Positions 11,404 through 32,907 of a stretch of DNA of 64,000 bases are shown in pieces. The notes below the pieces were generated by a model, which saw only the letters and a program-made list of their open reading frames with translations, had not been told where the DNA came from and searched no databases. The stretch's first letter is position 1, and the number at the start of each line of letters is the position of its first letter. The stretch is taken from NCBI RefSeq assembly GCF_035083965.1, contig NC_089729.1, forward strand, positions 1,684,001 through 1,748,000, given 5' to 3'. The DNA is from Branchiostoma lanceolatum (taxonomy: Eukaryota > Chordata > Leptocardii > Amphioxiformes > Branchiostomatidae). The position numbers were made by a program, and so were the translations under genes.

Positions 11404-13361
11404 GACTTTTGTTTCCTCAATCAATCAATCTTGGATAGTTTATTATCTCCATTATCTAAGTAATTTTCTCCATTAATCGATCAATCAACTGCTGATGCAT
11501 GGCAGCTGCAGGACTTGGGGCTGGGGTGAGCTGAACTTTTTCTCAATCAACAATCAATCAATTGCTCATTCATCTGCAGGCATCAACTGCTGATGCCTTG
11601 CAGCTGTAGATATCTCTCTCCAGGATGTTCTATTTTCTGTTTAGATAATCTAGTTGGCTCTGGTGATCCTTAGCTCTATTAAGACACAGTCTCATACAGC
11701 CGAGGCCAAGTCAAACGTTCCTGACCAATTCTCTACCAAGTGGCGCTCAATCTTGAGAACACTTGTGCAGAATGAAGTGAGATGCTTGAGGAAAAGATGG
11801 GAACATTGCATTTTTTTAGCTTATGTTGGTCCTTTACTTTCAACCTGTAATGCACTTGTCCCTAAATTATCCTTACTCCCCACTTACCGCTACTCCTCAA
11901 CATTTTTCCATAGGGAGAACTGAGTTCTGAAGGCAGGAAGACATGTCGCTAAAGAGCAAAGAGTCGTATGAGACGTATCAAAGTGTGATTGTCACTGGAG
12001 GCAGCAAGACTCCCGGTGACTGAACTGTTATTTACAGAGATTCAGTTTGTTTGATGTTACTTTCACCTTAGTACAAGTGGAGGATGACGTAGAAAGAGGT
12101 CTTAAAAAGCCTTGAAAAGCAATTTGTTGTTGCAAAAGTTCTTGTTCTTGTTTTTAACTCTATTTGTTACATCATCAACGCACACCAAATACTTTCTGCG
12201 AATCTCAATACTTTTTTTCTAAAAAATAATAACAAAAAGAAAACACCGTAAAAAAAACATCCATGCAAAGGTATATTGTCAGGTGTGTTTGGTTCCTTTT
12301 GGGTAGTAACGAACTCCATTTTTTGTTGCTGTTTTTTCGACATTTCGAGTTCCAGAAACAAAAGAAAGAAATTTGGTGTAGCTTTTTAATTCTGTTGTTC
12401 GTAATGCTATGTATCTAAATGCATACTCAAACTGCATATTATTAGGTGCCTGTGTCTCAGACCATAAGAAGCATTCCAAATCACTGACTTGAATTTTGTG
12501 CTTGCCGCAAATTAAAGATTTCTCCTACTCATAAGAAAAAAAGATACTTGGTTCAGACAAGGAGGTTCTTGTTCAGATGAGAACATTCCATTTTGTTAAA
12601 GTTGTAGCCATTTTGGCTCGCAAGAAAGTGAACAAAGCCAAGACAGGTACAGACAGATAAAGCATGTATTTTCAAAAATACTGACACCAACATACATGAA
12701 GAATAATGTAAAATATTGTTTTCATTGTAGAATATTTTCTGGACTACTGTCCAATTTTCAACCCACCTACATACCCCATGTAATAAAAACCAATGATCAA
12801 TTACACAGTATAGTTAACAATAGGGAAACTCCATGGTATTTGAATCATTCTACAGGGTGCTACTCTATTTCATTCTCAAGTTGATAACAGTTTTGTACTT
12901 TTTGTAACTCAGGTATCAAGTGTTGCAATGTTATATCTTCTTGTTTTGTATCTTTTGTAAATAAACATAGGGAAAACCTTTCCTGTCAAGTTTATGTTCG
13001 TATGCTTCTCTCTAGATTGCTTATGCCGAATTTGAGTTTCCATGTACACTGAGGTATCTTAGTATGCTTTCATTAAATGTTCATTGTTAAATCAGCATGA
13101 GGTATAGTCAGCGTACCATACATAAGCTGCGTTGTCGAATGTGCATTGCTCCCTCTTTGGCTCATTTGTCCTTAGGGGAGAGGTAGACTAGCATTCATAT
13201 TTTTGTTCTAACAGTACAGTAGGGTAAGCTTTCCATCCAAGAGGTATCTAGGTTGCTCTAAAAACTTGATAACGTTCCTGAGAATAAACGTTAAGACTGC
13301 TGCCTCTCTCCATCTTGGTGCAGACACTGAGATACTAACACCGTTCCATCCAATGCATTCC
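11404..13361 (+). other. 3' UTR and convergent intergenic space
   Basis: Sequence after the GTSF1-like stop codon. An AATAAA poly(A) signal lies at 12960-12965, which would give a 3' UTR of about 1.5 kb. No other gene was found; the neighbouring NXPE-like gene converges from the other strand. Confidence 0.5.
11499..11533 (+). repeat. downstream copy of the last GTSF1-like exon's end and stop codon
   Basis: tggcagctgcaggacttggg gctggggtga nearly repeats the end of the coding sequence (tggcagctgcaggatctcgg gctggggtga, ending 11403). It lies in the 3' UTR about 120 bp downstream, with surrounding caatcaatc-rich sequence also repeated. A third fragment (gcagctgta) occurs near 11600. Confidence 0.75.
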
Positions 13362-22074
<8,713 letters not shown>

Positions 22075-24548
22075 ATGGTAGTTTTTCGCCTGTCCCCTAC
22101 ACGTACCGCCGCCCCTCTAAGGGCCCTGTTGCATTTGCTGTGCGACGGGGTGACGACATCAAATCGAGGTCATACAAAATTCAGCTTTCTTGTGACGTCT
22201 ACAATGTTGTCATAGATCCTTGTTGACCGTCGGTTGTGTGAAAGTCACGCTGAAAATCCTGCAGCAAAACAAAATCGTAGGACGAATGTGACTGCGTCTC
22301 AACGTGTCCCGACTGGCCAGTAGACGGGACCTGTACAACCGGTTTGGGCTAGCCTACGCTGCAGACCTCGCGGAAGGACGTGTTTTAAAAAAAACACACA
22401 CTTTTTCTATCAATTTTATTATTACGCCAGCGGAGACTACAGGATTGGCTAGCCGATCAAGTTTGGCCTTTTAAGAACAAGCGAGTGATTAGAAAACAGC
22501 GAAAAGGCCAAACGGAATATAGAAAAAACATCAAGCCAAACCAAACAGCAAGCCTGCACAGGGGGTTATGTTTCGTCCAGAAGTACCGCGCGAAGCTTTA
22601 AATGCCCGAGGGTAGGGTCTTTAAAACCTAAACAAACACAATGGTTTGTGAAGTAGTCTGGTGGTCAGTAATCATACTTATGTCTGGATACAAGCGCTTT
22701 ACTCCAACAGAATGAATGAACTTTATTGCTCAATAATCCTACATGTTACAATACATGGCATTGAATTAACAATAATACAAGACTAATCTATCCTACAATT
22801 CTAGCTACATAATATTATCGATAACAGTATAAGGGTTACAATGTAGTCATGTATGGGTAATTCTGTCTCGCTTTTGGAATGATTTATAGAGAAATTGACC
22901 TATGTATGTGGGTATAGGAGTCGGACAATACATAGATAATATCACCTTGTGTGTAAACGGTTCTATGGCAACAGAGGAATGTTGCTTAGCACCTATCATG
23001 ATCAAGATACCGGTTAAGCCATTGGATATGTGCGTCACTGGCAAGAGTTGCGGTCCTTTTGTTTGTGGTGCCGTCGTAAGGTAACGTCTTAATCACGGTC
23101 AATCTATCGAGAATCTGTCATCTCGCGAGATTTTGGTACAAATCGTTGACAACCTTAAAACAGCAGGACTGCGGCTGTTAACTGTTATATTCGATACAGA
23201 ATAACATATTGAACAAATCGAGTTACCGACGGTCGCGTTTCTACAAGAATAATATATAGAACATGTGTAATATTAGTTGAGAGCTCCAGCTGTCTTACTG
23301 AGGGTTGATGGCAGTGCAAAAGATGTCGGTTAGCTCGAAAGATGAGTCAACTTACTCCACTATCAATACACACTAAAAATACAGAAGAAGTCGAGTTACA
23401 GGGTCACATTTTGGCTGTAACACACGGATGGAAAATCACGATATATACACAGGGGTTGTCATTAGGGCCGTGGTGCTGGGGCACACAGCTATCTCTCCCT
23501 GTGTCTATATGAGAGAGAGCTGCTAAAGCAAACCATTTGCTAAGTAAACAGGTTCTAAAGTATAACACCTGGTCATTTTCTCAGCCTTTGTAAGATCATT
23601 GACCATTTTCAGAAAACAGAAACGAAGGAATAGATAAGCGTCATATTCAAGGAATGTATCGGATGTTATGTATAGTTTTTGCATGTGATTGTCCGTTTTG
23701 GACAGATACTGTACCAATAATCAAAATGCGTCATCAAGAAATTAACCAATTTGCTGAATTATAACTCCAAAGGAATCTGTTGGAGATTAGGCGCTAGGAA
23801 ATTCTGTTTTTGGTTTTTTCTTTGCAATTACAATTTCACCCAAATTTGGTGATTTTGAATTACCATGGTAACAACAAGAAATTGGACACAAAAAGAAACA
23901 GCTCGATTCTTTATTTGATTTGACAATACTAGTACTTTAAATCGTTAAGTCAATGCTACATTATTTACCAGAAGAACAATACTTTATAAGGTTACTATTC
24001 TTCTCGTCAGTGTCTAACATTCGTATAATCCAATTAGCACGATTACCTTAATTCTTGTTATGTTTATGTAAGACATTTGCAAAATACTAGTATCTAAATA
24101 TTTGTAAAAGAAATATAATATAAACGAATCGTTATACCTTACCCTGATGCTTCATGCACTGCAAAGTATAAGTAAGTATTTGCTATACAATTGTTTATCT
24201 ACTATACTGCATTCAGTTAGTGTTATCCTATATCTAAACCCTATGACCTACACATTAGTGTACTATATACTAATGCATACCACTATTGTTGTACAGTTTG
24301 CATACTGGTAATGGTCCAGTCGGTGTACCCTAACCTTTTGCTCTATATACTATAGGCACCAAGTTAAACTATAGCCTACATTTTGTTCTACATTTGCTAC
24401 AAGGAGGCAAAAGTGTGTGCCTTACAGGTTGGCACTCATGATTCCCTATAGAAATCCTGGAAATGTTAATGTATCAGCTATCTAATTTCTTGTTTGTTTG
24501 TTTGTTAGTCTCGTATGCCCTTCTTTGTAAGAACGTCCTTGTTTTCCT
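22075..24548. other. intergenic region between the NXPE-like gene and CARD gene A
   Basis: No coding region was recognised. A LINE-like 3' end lies near 22709-22830 (minus strand GAGCAATAAAGTTCATTCAT). From about 23775 the sequence is the 3' flank of gene A, collinear with the gene B 3' flank from about 27810. It includes a minus-strand AATAAA signal at 23910-23915 (B: 27938-27943). Confidence 0.55.
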
Positions 24549-27078
24549 TCAGCTTGAGTTATATTTGTAGACGCAAACGCGATTGTTTTCGCCGTCCACT
24601 ACGACCAATTTCGTCCCGTCTGGTGTCAGAGAGATCTCCTGTGGTTGATTCAGACCTTCTTCCTCGGGGATGAGGGTGTCCAAATGATGACCGTCACTTG
24701 CGAAGATCTCCAATGTGTTTTTCATCGCTTCTGCAACGATGACGTTGCCCTCTTTGTCAACACACACTCCAGTAGGGTACAGAAGAATGTCCTGCCCAAT
24801 GGTGATTTTTAACTGTCCATTCTTGTCCAGAACTTTGACCGCGTTGTCGCCAATGTCAGAAACGTAGATGTTGGAAAGATCGTCGGTGTTGATGTTCCGC
24901 GGCTCATAGAAAGGCCCCTCAAACGATTTAGTCTTTGTGTACTTAACCCATGCAGTTGTACTTAATGATTTCTTGTATGTAGCAACGGTGTTATGCGTAT
25001 TTTCTGATACTAACATTGTCCAACCTTTGTCCAATACAGCTAAACCGTAACATTGCGCGACTTGTAGTCCTTTATACGTCTTCTTTGAGCCGAAAGATAC
25101 CTTACGCACTTCTCCATTACCAGGACATGCGACGATTAAGTCTCCAGATGGAAGCAAAGAGCGGAAAGCAACAGCGCTTGGAAAGGTCAAGCCACTTCCA
25201 CTTGTTGATATCACACTCTCCCATTTTCCGTTAATGTCGAAAATCTGGACCCGATTATTTCCCGAATCAGCTACAACGATTCTTCCTTTGGGGCAGATCG
25301 TCAGACCTTCTGGGCAGTTGAACTGGCCCTCTTTTGTTCCAATCTCTCCGAAAGAGTAAAGGAAGTCTGCTGTTGGAAACTGCTTCGGTGCTTGCATTGC
25401 AGTCACTGTGTTCCTTGTGTTGTCATCAAACGGCAAGGAGAAGTCTTCCAACAGCTCCAAGCCCTCATCTACGTCAAGAGAAACGGACTGCAAATCATCG
25501 CATAGACTTGTCTTGTCCTCTGTGACGCACGTGTCCTCGTCATCATCGTCGTCCAGCTCTTTGTTTTCTTTGGCAGTCGAGAAAAACGAGAGAGGGGTGG
25601 TTGTTTGGTCACCGCACTCTGAGACGTTTGCCTCTGACCCAGCCACGCTTCCTGAGTCGGCGATACTTGACACACTTTGTGCGGGGCTTAGTGTGACGCC
25701 ATCGTCACCGATTTGCTTTAGAAACCAGCGACGCTCTTCGTCTACCTTTGCACAAAACCTTTCCTTAAGAGCCTCCGCTCTCTCGTTTGCCTCTCTTCGG
25801 AGGTTTGCGACATCGTAACCGTCGGCCGTATTGTTGCGCTCAATGACAAGTTTTCGGTTTTCTCTCTTGAATGCCGTGAACTCGCGGCGAATTGCTTCTG
25901 CTTCTGCCACCAGAGACGTGCATCTATAGAGAGGCACAAAGCGAAGTATCAAACTATGTGTCAAATCAGCCTGCCTTTGACCAATAAATCTTATTTCAAA
26001 ATATGTAACATTGATCTCTCCAACCGTCCATCCATCCATACAAACACACATACAAACAGGCACGCACGCAGACACACACACACGCATGTGTACGTACTCA
26101 CACACACACACGCGCATGCACATAAGCACACATACACACACACACACCACACACACACACACCACACACACACAAACACACACTCACACATATATCATAT
26201 TTATAAACACACTCACTCACAACACACACAAGCACAGTTCGGTGTTTTGACCACACATCCCCTGCATATAAATAACAAGCTTTTGGTCGCTACTAAGTTT
26301 TCAAAATCTACGATAGGCCCTTTACCTGTGATCTTTGTGATCTTCCGAACGACAGACACGGCATAGCATCGTCCCACACCCCTCACAGAACAGCTTCAGA
26401 CGCAGGTTGTGTTTCGCACACCTGAAAACGGAACATGATAACCTTATGTAAACATTTACGTCATGCTTACACAAACAATCCTTTACTTACTGCGCAATCG
26501 CCATTTTAGAGGCCTGTTTCATGTTTGTTCTACTAGTCTATTTAAAGACTAAACTTAAAGACCTATCTGTGATAATATTGGAAGTAAGTCATAGACAGTT
26601 TTCGTAGGATATTCTACACTTGGCACGACGTTATGTACCAATAGCTCTGTAACTGTCACGGTACAGTGCCTGCATTATATGAATAGCGAAACATGAGAAG
26701 CATTAGCCATCCTAGCTTTATTTACTCGATCCAGTTCACAAAATCTGCGAGGAACATAAACGTTAATAAAACCAAAATGAGTTTTTACTGGCTACCCACC
26801 CGCCCAAACACCTTACCTGTGCAAGATTTCTTCCAGTTCTGGGTTGACCTTCTTCAGGTGTTCTCGAAAATGGCGGAAAGCCCCTCGCCCCTTCGCCGCC
26901 ACCACATCCACAGAGCTCTGGTCTGGTCATGAGGAATTTTCTCCGCCACAATATGGCAATACTCCTCCTCAACAATCTCACCGTGCTGAAGAAGCCTGTC
27001 TAGGAAAGGTTTGACGAACCGAATCTTCCCCACCAGCTCCTCCCTGTTGGACTTCAGCAGTTCTAGTTCAGACGCCAT
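24549..27078 (-). CDS. CARD/B-box gene A (NHL type), CARD exon frameshifted
   Basis: Exons 26817-27078 (CARD), 26326-26421 (B-box2, 96 nt) and 24549-25923 (458 codons). The B-box2 has C-x2-H-x7-C-x7-C-x2-C spacing (CAKHNLRLKLFCEGCGTMLC) and a distal H-x2-H. Exon 3 starts with a coiled-coil-like stretch (AEAEAIRREFTAFKREN), then a SPAQSVSS linker, an acidic run, and about six NHL repeats (YSFGEIGTKEGQFNCPEGL, IVVADSGNNRVQIFD, IYVSDIGDNAVKVLD, LVVVDGENNRVCVYK). This resembles TRIM2/TRIM3-type proteins with CARD in place of RING. Against gene B the CARD exon is 262 not 263 nt: one base is missing near codon 55, so translation from the CARD start stops after 74 aa. Exons 2 and 3 are intact. Either a fresh null allele, an assembly error, or an unseen alternative start. 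Confidence 0.8.
26040..26232. repeat. (CA)n microsatellite in the CARD gene A intron
   Basis: Long imperfect CA/CACG tract between the B-box exon and exon 3. Gene B has a (CA)n tract at the same intronic place, so the seed predates the duplication. Overlapping Cys/Val or His/Thr open frames are artefacts. Confidence 0.9.
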
Positions 27079-27121
27079 TTTGCCGAGTGCCAGGTCGGAC
27101 CAGGTATTGTGGATAGCATCG

Positions 27122-27166
27122 TGACGTCAGGGGAATCCCCGCCATCGTCAGGTGCAACGCCATTGG
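27122..27166 (-). promoter_or_regulatory. proximal promoter of CARD gene A: CRE, kappaB and CCAAT motifs
   Basis: tgacgtca at 27122-27129 abuts the palindromic kappaB-type site ggggaatcccc at 27130-27140. An inverted CCAAT (attgg) follows at 27162-27166. The kappaB site is 52 bp upstream of the CARD start codon, the same distance as in gene B. Consensus matches are seen; NF-kappaB/Rel control is inferred. Confidence 0.65.
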
Positions 27167-27594
27167 TTAGAGTCAAGTGTTTTGATGGACGAATACATTC
27201 TCATTAATGTCTGTAATGAGTGCCTGTTGCAGCAAGCACAGTACGTGTGTACGGTACCCCTAGCTATAGCTAACACCTAGCTACCTGTTTTTCTGTAACC
27301 TGTCTCAAACATTCTTTGGGATTTCCAAATGTCAAAGATCAAGGTCCATTCAGAGTTGATCACATTATCAATAGAAATGTTACGAAATGCAGTTGAGGTC
27401 AAGCGTTTCGCGAGCTGGGTGCTGCAGGCAGAAACCTAGTAAATTGGAAACTTTTACCTTGGAAATAGAAATACATGCATAGGACTTCTTTATTCTAGAT
27501 TTTGGCGAGTGACGAATATCATAGAGTGAATGGAATTATATTGGCAATTTAAGTTTTTATGAATGTGCTTTTGTAGGTGTAAGATCTAAAGATA

Positions 27595-27800
27595 AAATTC
27601 AATTGAGCTTTGAAGAGCTTTGATACTCTTTGCATATCAAATAGTATTCTACTGTGGAAACAAGGCTAATCTGTTGCTTTACGCCGACCACCCCCCTCCC
27701 ACTACCTGCACTGTGTCAGGGGAACCCCCTTTTCCAGTACTAAGGTTGGTAAGGTCATCACCATGGCAACGTGGCGTCAGTACAGGCTGTCAAAGCCATG
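27595..27800. promoter_or_regulatory. distal upstream block of gene A, shared with B and C
   Basis: From catatcaaatagtattctac to cagtacaggctgtca this segment recurs upstream of genes B (about 31215-31420) and C (about 35735-35930). The B and C copies include atgtcaacatgacgtca, which keeps a CRE-like core; A has a variant. It could be an enhancer or simply part of the duplicated block. Confidence 0.45.
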
Positions 27801-28558
27801 ATTGATGTCAGGATTAGGCTCTAAGAAATTCAGCTTTTGGCTTTTATTTCTGCAACTGCCCTTTTGCCCAAATGAGATGATTTAGAATTACCATGGTAAC
27901 AACAGCATACTGGACACAAAAATAAACAGTTCCATTCTTTATTTGATTTGGCAATACTATAAATCATTAAGTCGATCGATGCTACATTCTTGCCCACAAG
28001 AATGATACTTTACAAGGTTACTATTCCTCTAGTCAGTGCCTAACATTCGTGTAATCCAATTAGTACGATTACCTTAATTCTTGTTCTGTCTATGTAAGGC
28101 ATTTGCAAAATACTAGTATCTAAATATTTGTAAAAGAAATATAATATAAACGAGTTGTTATACCTTACACTGATGCTTCATACACTGCAAAGTATCTAGT
28201 AAGTATTTGCTATACAATTGTTCATCCACTATACAACATTCAGTTAGTGTTATCCTATGTCTAAACCCCATGACCTACACATTAGTGCACTATATACTAA
28301 TGCATACCACTATTGTTGTAGAGTTTGCATACTATTAATTTTTCAGTTAGTGTGCCCTAATCTCATGTTCTATACACTATCAGCCACCCTGTTAAACTGT
28401 AGAATACATTTCTGTTCTACATTTGCTACAAAGAGTCAAAAGTGTGTGCCTTACAGGTTGGCACTCATGTTTACTATATATGGAAACGCTGGAAAGGTTT
28501 GTTTGTATGTTAGTCTCCTGAGCCCTTCTTTGTGAGAATGTCCTTGTTTTAGCTTGAG

Positions 28559-30036
28559 CTATATAGTATAGTTGTAGACGCAAACGCGATGGTTTCCGCC
28601 GTCCACAACGACCAACTTCGTCCCGTCTGGTGTCAGACAGACTTCTTGTGGTTTTCTCAGACCTTCTTCCTTGGGGATGAGGGTGCCCAGATGATGTCCA
28701 CCACTTGTATAGATCTCCAATGTGTTTTTCGCCGCGTCTGCAACAATAATGTTGCCCTCTTTGTCTACACAAACCCCTGTAGGATACCGGAGAATGTCCT
28801 TACCAATAGTGGTTTTCAACTGCCCGTTCTTGTCCAGAATGTTGACCGTGCTGTCACCAATGTCAGAAACGTAAACGTTGGACTGACTATCAGTGTTGAC
28901 GTTCCGTGGCTTATTGAAACGCCCCTCAAATGTTTTAATCTTTAAGTAATCAATGTTTCCAGTTCGAGTTTCCCATCTCCCGTATACAGCAACGGTGTTT
29001 CGCACAGATTCAGATATCACTACCGTGTTACCTTCGTCCAGAGCAGCTATACCGTAGCATTCTGGGACTTGTAGTTTCTTGATCTTATAAGCCTCCATTG
29101 TGTCCAGACGTAACTCAAGCACTTCTCCCTTGTAAGGAGACGCGACGATTACGTCTCCAGGTGGAGGAAACGAGCGGAACGCAACAGAGCGTGGAAAGGT
29201 GATCCCGCATTCCCTTGTTGAAAACATCTCACTCTCCCATTTTCCGTTAATGTCGAAAAGCTGAACCCGATGGTTCCATGAGTCAGCTACAATGATTTTG
29301 CCTTTGGGACAGATCGCCAGACCTGCTGGGTAGAGGAACTGGCCTGTCGTCTCTCCAAACTCTCCGAATGAGTGGAGGAAGTCTGCTGTTGCAGACTGTT
29401 TCGGTGCTTGTATGTCAATCACTGTGTTTCGTGTGTTGTCATCAAACGGCAAGGAAAAGTCTTCCAACAGATCCAAGTTCTCATCTACGTCACACAGAGT
29501 CGTCTGGTCTTCTGTCACGCGCGTGTCCTCATCATCATCGTCGTCCAGCTCTTTGTTTTCTTTGGCAGCCGAGAAAAACGAGAGAGGGGTGGTTGTTTGG
29601 TCACCGCAATCTGAGACGTTTGCCTCTGACCCAGCCACGCTTCCTGAGTCGGCGATGCTTGAGATACTTTGTGCAGGGCTAAGTGTGACGCCAACGTCAC
29701 TGATTTGCTTGATAAACCAGCGGCACTCCGCGTCTATCTTTGCACAAAGTCTCTCCTTAAGAGCCTCCGCTCTGTCGTTTGCCTCTCTTCGGATGTTTGC
29801 GACAACGTAACCGTCGGCCGTATTGTTACGCTCAATGAGAATCTTTCGGTTCTCTCTCTTGAATGCCGTGAACTCGCGGCGAATTGCTTCTGCTTCTGCC
29901 ACCAGAGACGTGCATCTGGAGAGGGGCACAAAGCAAAGTATTGATAAATCTACGTGTCTAATTCGACTGTTTACGACTAATAAATCTTATTTCAAAATAT
30001 CTAACATTAATCTCTCTTACCGTCCATTCATACATT

Positions 30037-30080
<44 letters not shown>

Positions 30081-30987
30081 ACACACAGTGACACAGACAC
30101 ACACACACACACGCGCGCGCGCGCGCCTGCCCACAGACACACACAACACACACAAGCACAGATTGGTGTTTGGACCTCACATTCCTTACAACTAAGTAAC
30201 AAGCTTTGGGTCGCTACTAGTTTAAAATCTACAATAGGCCCTTTACCTGTGATCTTTGTGGTCGTCGGAGCGACAATTTCGGCATAGCATCGTCCCACAC
30301 CCCTCACAGAACAGCTTCATACGCAGGTTGTGTTTCGCACACCTGAAAACGGAACATGCCAACCTTATGTAAACATTTACGTCATGCTTACACAAACAAT
30401 TCTTCACCTACTGCGCCATCGCCATTTTAGATGTCTGTTTCATATTCGTTCTACTAGTATATTTATAGACATATCTGTGATAATATTGGAAGTAAGTCAT
30501 TGACAGTTTTCGTAGGATATTCTACACTTGGCACGACGTTATGTGCCAATCGCTCTGTAACTGTCACGGTACAGTGCCTAGCTGCATTATATGACTAGCC
30601 AAACTTGAGGACCATTAGCCACCCTAGCAATTTATTACTCGATCGAGTTCACAAAATCTACGAGGAACAAAAAGTTAGACTACAATGAATTTATACTGGC
30701 TACCCACCCGCCCAAACACCGTACCTGTTTAAGATTTCTTCCAGTTCTGGGTTGACCTTCTTCAGGTGTTCTCGAAAATGTCGGAAAGCCCCTCGCCCCT
30801 TCGCCGCCACTACATCCAGCAGACCTCTGGCCCGGTCCTGTGGAGTCTTCTCCGCTACAATAATGTCATATTCCTCCTGAACTATCTCACCGTGCTGAAG
30901 CAGCCTGTCTAGGAAAGGTTTGACGAACCGAATCTTTCCCACAAGCTCCTCCCTGTTGGACTTCAGCAGTTCTAGTTCAGACGCCAT
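28559..30987 (-). CDS. CARD/B-box gene B: intact CARD - B-box2 - coiled coil - NHL protein
   Basis: Exons 30725-30987, 30247-30342 and 28559-29915 join in phase for 571 aa. Residues 1-88 are a CARD (SELELLKSNREELVGKIRF, FLDRLLQHGEIVQEEY, TPQDRARGLLDVVAAKGRG, AFRHFREHL). Residues 88-120 are a B-box2 (CAKHNLRMKLFCEGCGTMLC, then RNC and H-x2-H). A helical region follows (AEAEAIRREFTAFKREN), then SPAQSISS, acidic residues, and NHL repeats from about 300 to the end (IIVADSWNHRVQLFD, VYVSDIGDSTVNILD, IIVADAAKNTLEIYT, LVVVDGGNHRVCVYN). It has TRIM-like order with CARD replacing RING; no RING was seen. A cytoplasmic innate-immune adaptor role, with NHL propeller as ligand or RNA binder, is inferred. 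This is the reference copy for judging damage in A. Confidence 0.85.
30036..30128. repeat. (CA)n followed by (CG)n tract in the CARD gene B intron
   Basis: A clean (CA)n run passes into a (GC)n alternation of about 16 nt. Alternating purine-pyrimidine sequence of this kind can adopt Z-DNA in principle. Confidence 0.9.
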
Positions 30988-31030
30988 CTTGCCGAGTACC
31001 AGGTCGGGCCAGGTACTGTAAACAGCACCG

Positions 31031-31075
31031 TGACGTCAGGGGAATCCCCGCCGTCGTCAGGTGTAACGCCATTGG
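31031..31075 (-). promoter_or_regulatory. proximal promoter of CARD gene B: CRE, kappaB and CCAAT motifs
   Basis: tgacgtca at 31031-31038, ggggaatcccc at 31039-31049 and inverted CCAAT at 31071-31075, in the same order and spacing as gene A. The kappaB site starts 52 bp upstream of the start codon. Confidence 0.65.
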
Positions 31076-31484
31076 TTAGAGTCAAGTGTTCTGCTGAACA
31101 AATACATTCCCACTAATGTCTGCCTGTTGTAGCAAATACAGTACGTGTGTATAGCTTTTAACTGAATGTTCCTATTACAGCTGGAAAACCGATAGGTAAA
31201 ATCCATTAGACATCTCGTTCCTTGTATATCAGAAAGTACACTACTGTGGACACAAGGCTAATTTGTTGCTAATTAAGCGTCTCTTCATATAAAACTAATG
31301 ATAACCCCAATTACCTGGGACCACCTGTACAATGTCAAGGGAATCACTTTCTACATGGCTGGGGTTGATAAGGTCACCACCATGTCAACATGACGTCATT
31401 GCAGGCTGTCAGACCCGTCCTTGGCTCTGTGTTGTATACAACATGTAGGTCTTGGTCTTTTCAATTGTACAATGAATGAAGAAC

Positions 31485-31950
31485 TGGTTTCAAACTGTTT
31501 GTTTATTAGGATTCTCCATTAGTAAAATACACAGTAAAATGTAAAAAAGTAAAATGTACTCACTAATCTCCCTAGAGTCCTTTTCTAATACAATAGAAAT
31601 AGATACAATAAAATGAGAAGTTAATATTATGATAACAATAATGAATCATACTCTATATCACTAAGAATACAGATGATTGTACCTGGATTACCTTAACTAA
31701 AATTACACAAGACTAGCTAGACTTACAGTGGTGTCAAACTGTTTGTTTATTAGGATTCTCCATTAGTACATTACACAGTATAATGTAAAAAATAGTATGT
31801 ACTCACTAATGTCCCTAGAGTCCTCTTCTAATACAATAGAAATAGATACAATAGAATGAGAAGTTAACATTATGATAACAATAATGAATCATACTCTATA
31901 TCACTAAGAATACAGATTACTGTACATGTATTACCTTAACTAAGATTACA
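31485..31950. repeat. tandem duplication of about 245 bp in the gene C 3' flank
   Basis: The block starting caaactgtttgtttattagg occurs at about 31492 and again at about 31737. Each copy runs through catactctatatcactaaga. A single copy lies in the gene D 3' flank near 36007. Each carries a minus-strand AATAAA, so it may include poly(A) sites. Confidence 0.8.
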
Positions 31951-32404
31951 AAAGACTACATAGACTTACACATTACCTTAATGAATCTATCGATAAGAAG
32001 AAAAAGACGAGAAAAAGGATTTTCAAAAAGTTAAGCGTACTTCACCTAGCCAGTAAGAGTCAAGGTTGTTAGCTCTGACATCATAGCTATTTTCTAATAC
32101 CATACATTAGACTACTAAACTACACCTGACTATAGTTTAATGTTTCTAACAGAGTTGTAAGTGCTAAATGAAATAAAAACATTGATATAATATTGCTACT
32201 ACAACAGTTACTAATGCTTTGCCATTTTGTGTAAGCAATGTGCTAATGATTGAGTAAAATGCTTTTTTAAATTAAAAAGAGTACAGTACTGACGTACAGT
32301 ACTAACCGAAATTAACTTACACATATTTTGTTCATCTATATACAGACTCATATCAATTCATAGCATATGTTGTGACTCACGTTACATAAGCTATGGCCCT
32401 CACG

Positions 32405-32490
32405 AAATAAAGAAGAACTTTATTGCGCGACTACTGTAGCAGGTACAAAGTATGGCAACAACAGTAAACAAAGAACAAGACATAAGTATG
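32405..32490 (-). mobile_element. LINE-like 3' end remnant
   Basis: Minus strand GCGCAATAAAGTTCTTCTTT, resembling the tails near 20264 and 22709. It sits downstream of gene C. No coding part. Confidence 0.4.
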
Positions 32491-32907
32491 GAATAAAACT
32501 ATTCAATACAACAAAATCCATCTACTTCAGCGTTTCGTCTTCCGGAGCACTTAATTTGTGAACAAATATGATAACAACAACCCTAGAAGTCATGATCAAC
32601 CAAGATAATGGTGACCAAAAGACTTGAAAAAGATTTTTTGTTGAGTTGCGGAGGACAGTTCCAAAGATTCTTGCTGATGGTGTATTGAATATTAGTATCT
32701 GTTTGCGGAAACATTTTAATTCTGAGGATATGTGTTTGTGTACTTGTTTTTCCTCTACAATTGCCAACTATTCTCTCTCTCTTTTCCATTGCGTCTCTGT
32801 CTCTCTCTACTTGTATCGCCCTCTGCACTATTTCTCTATATAATTCAGTTACAAGGCTTAAACACTGACTATGCGAGGAGGAGCTAGAGACGAGAGGGTT
32901 AGAATGT

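Noticed and set aside
25408-25818. Plus-strand Ser-rich open frame (and its twin at 29412-29810)
   Set aside because: Antisense of the acidic and linker region in genes A and B, present in both only because the coding strand is conserved.
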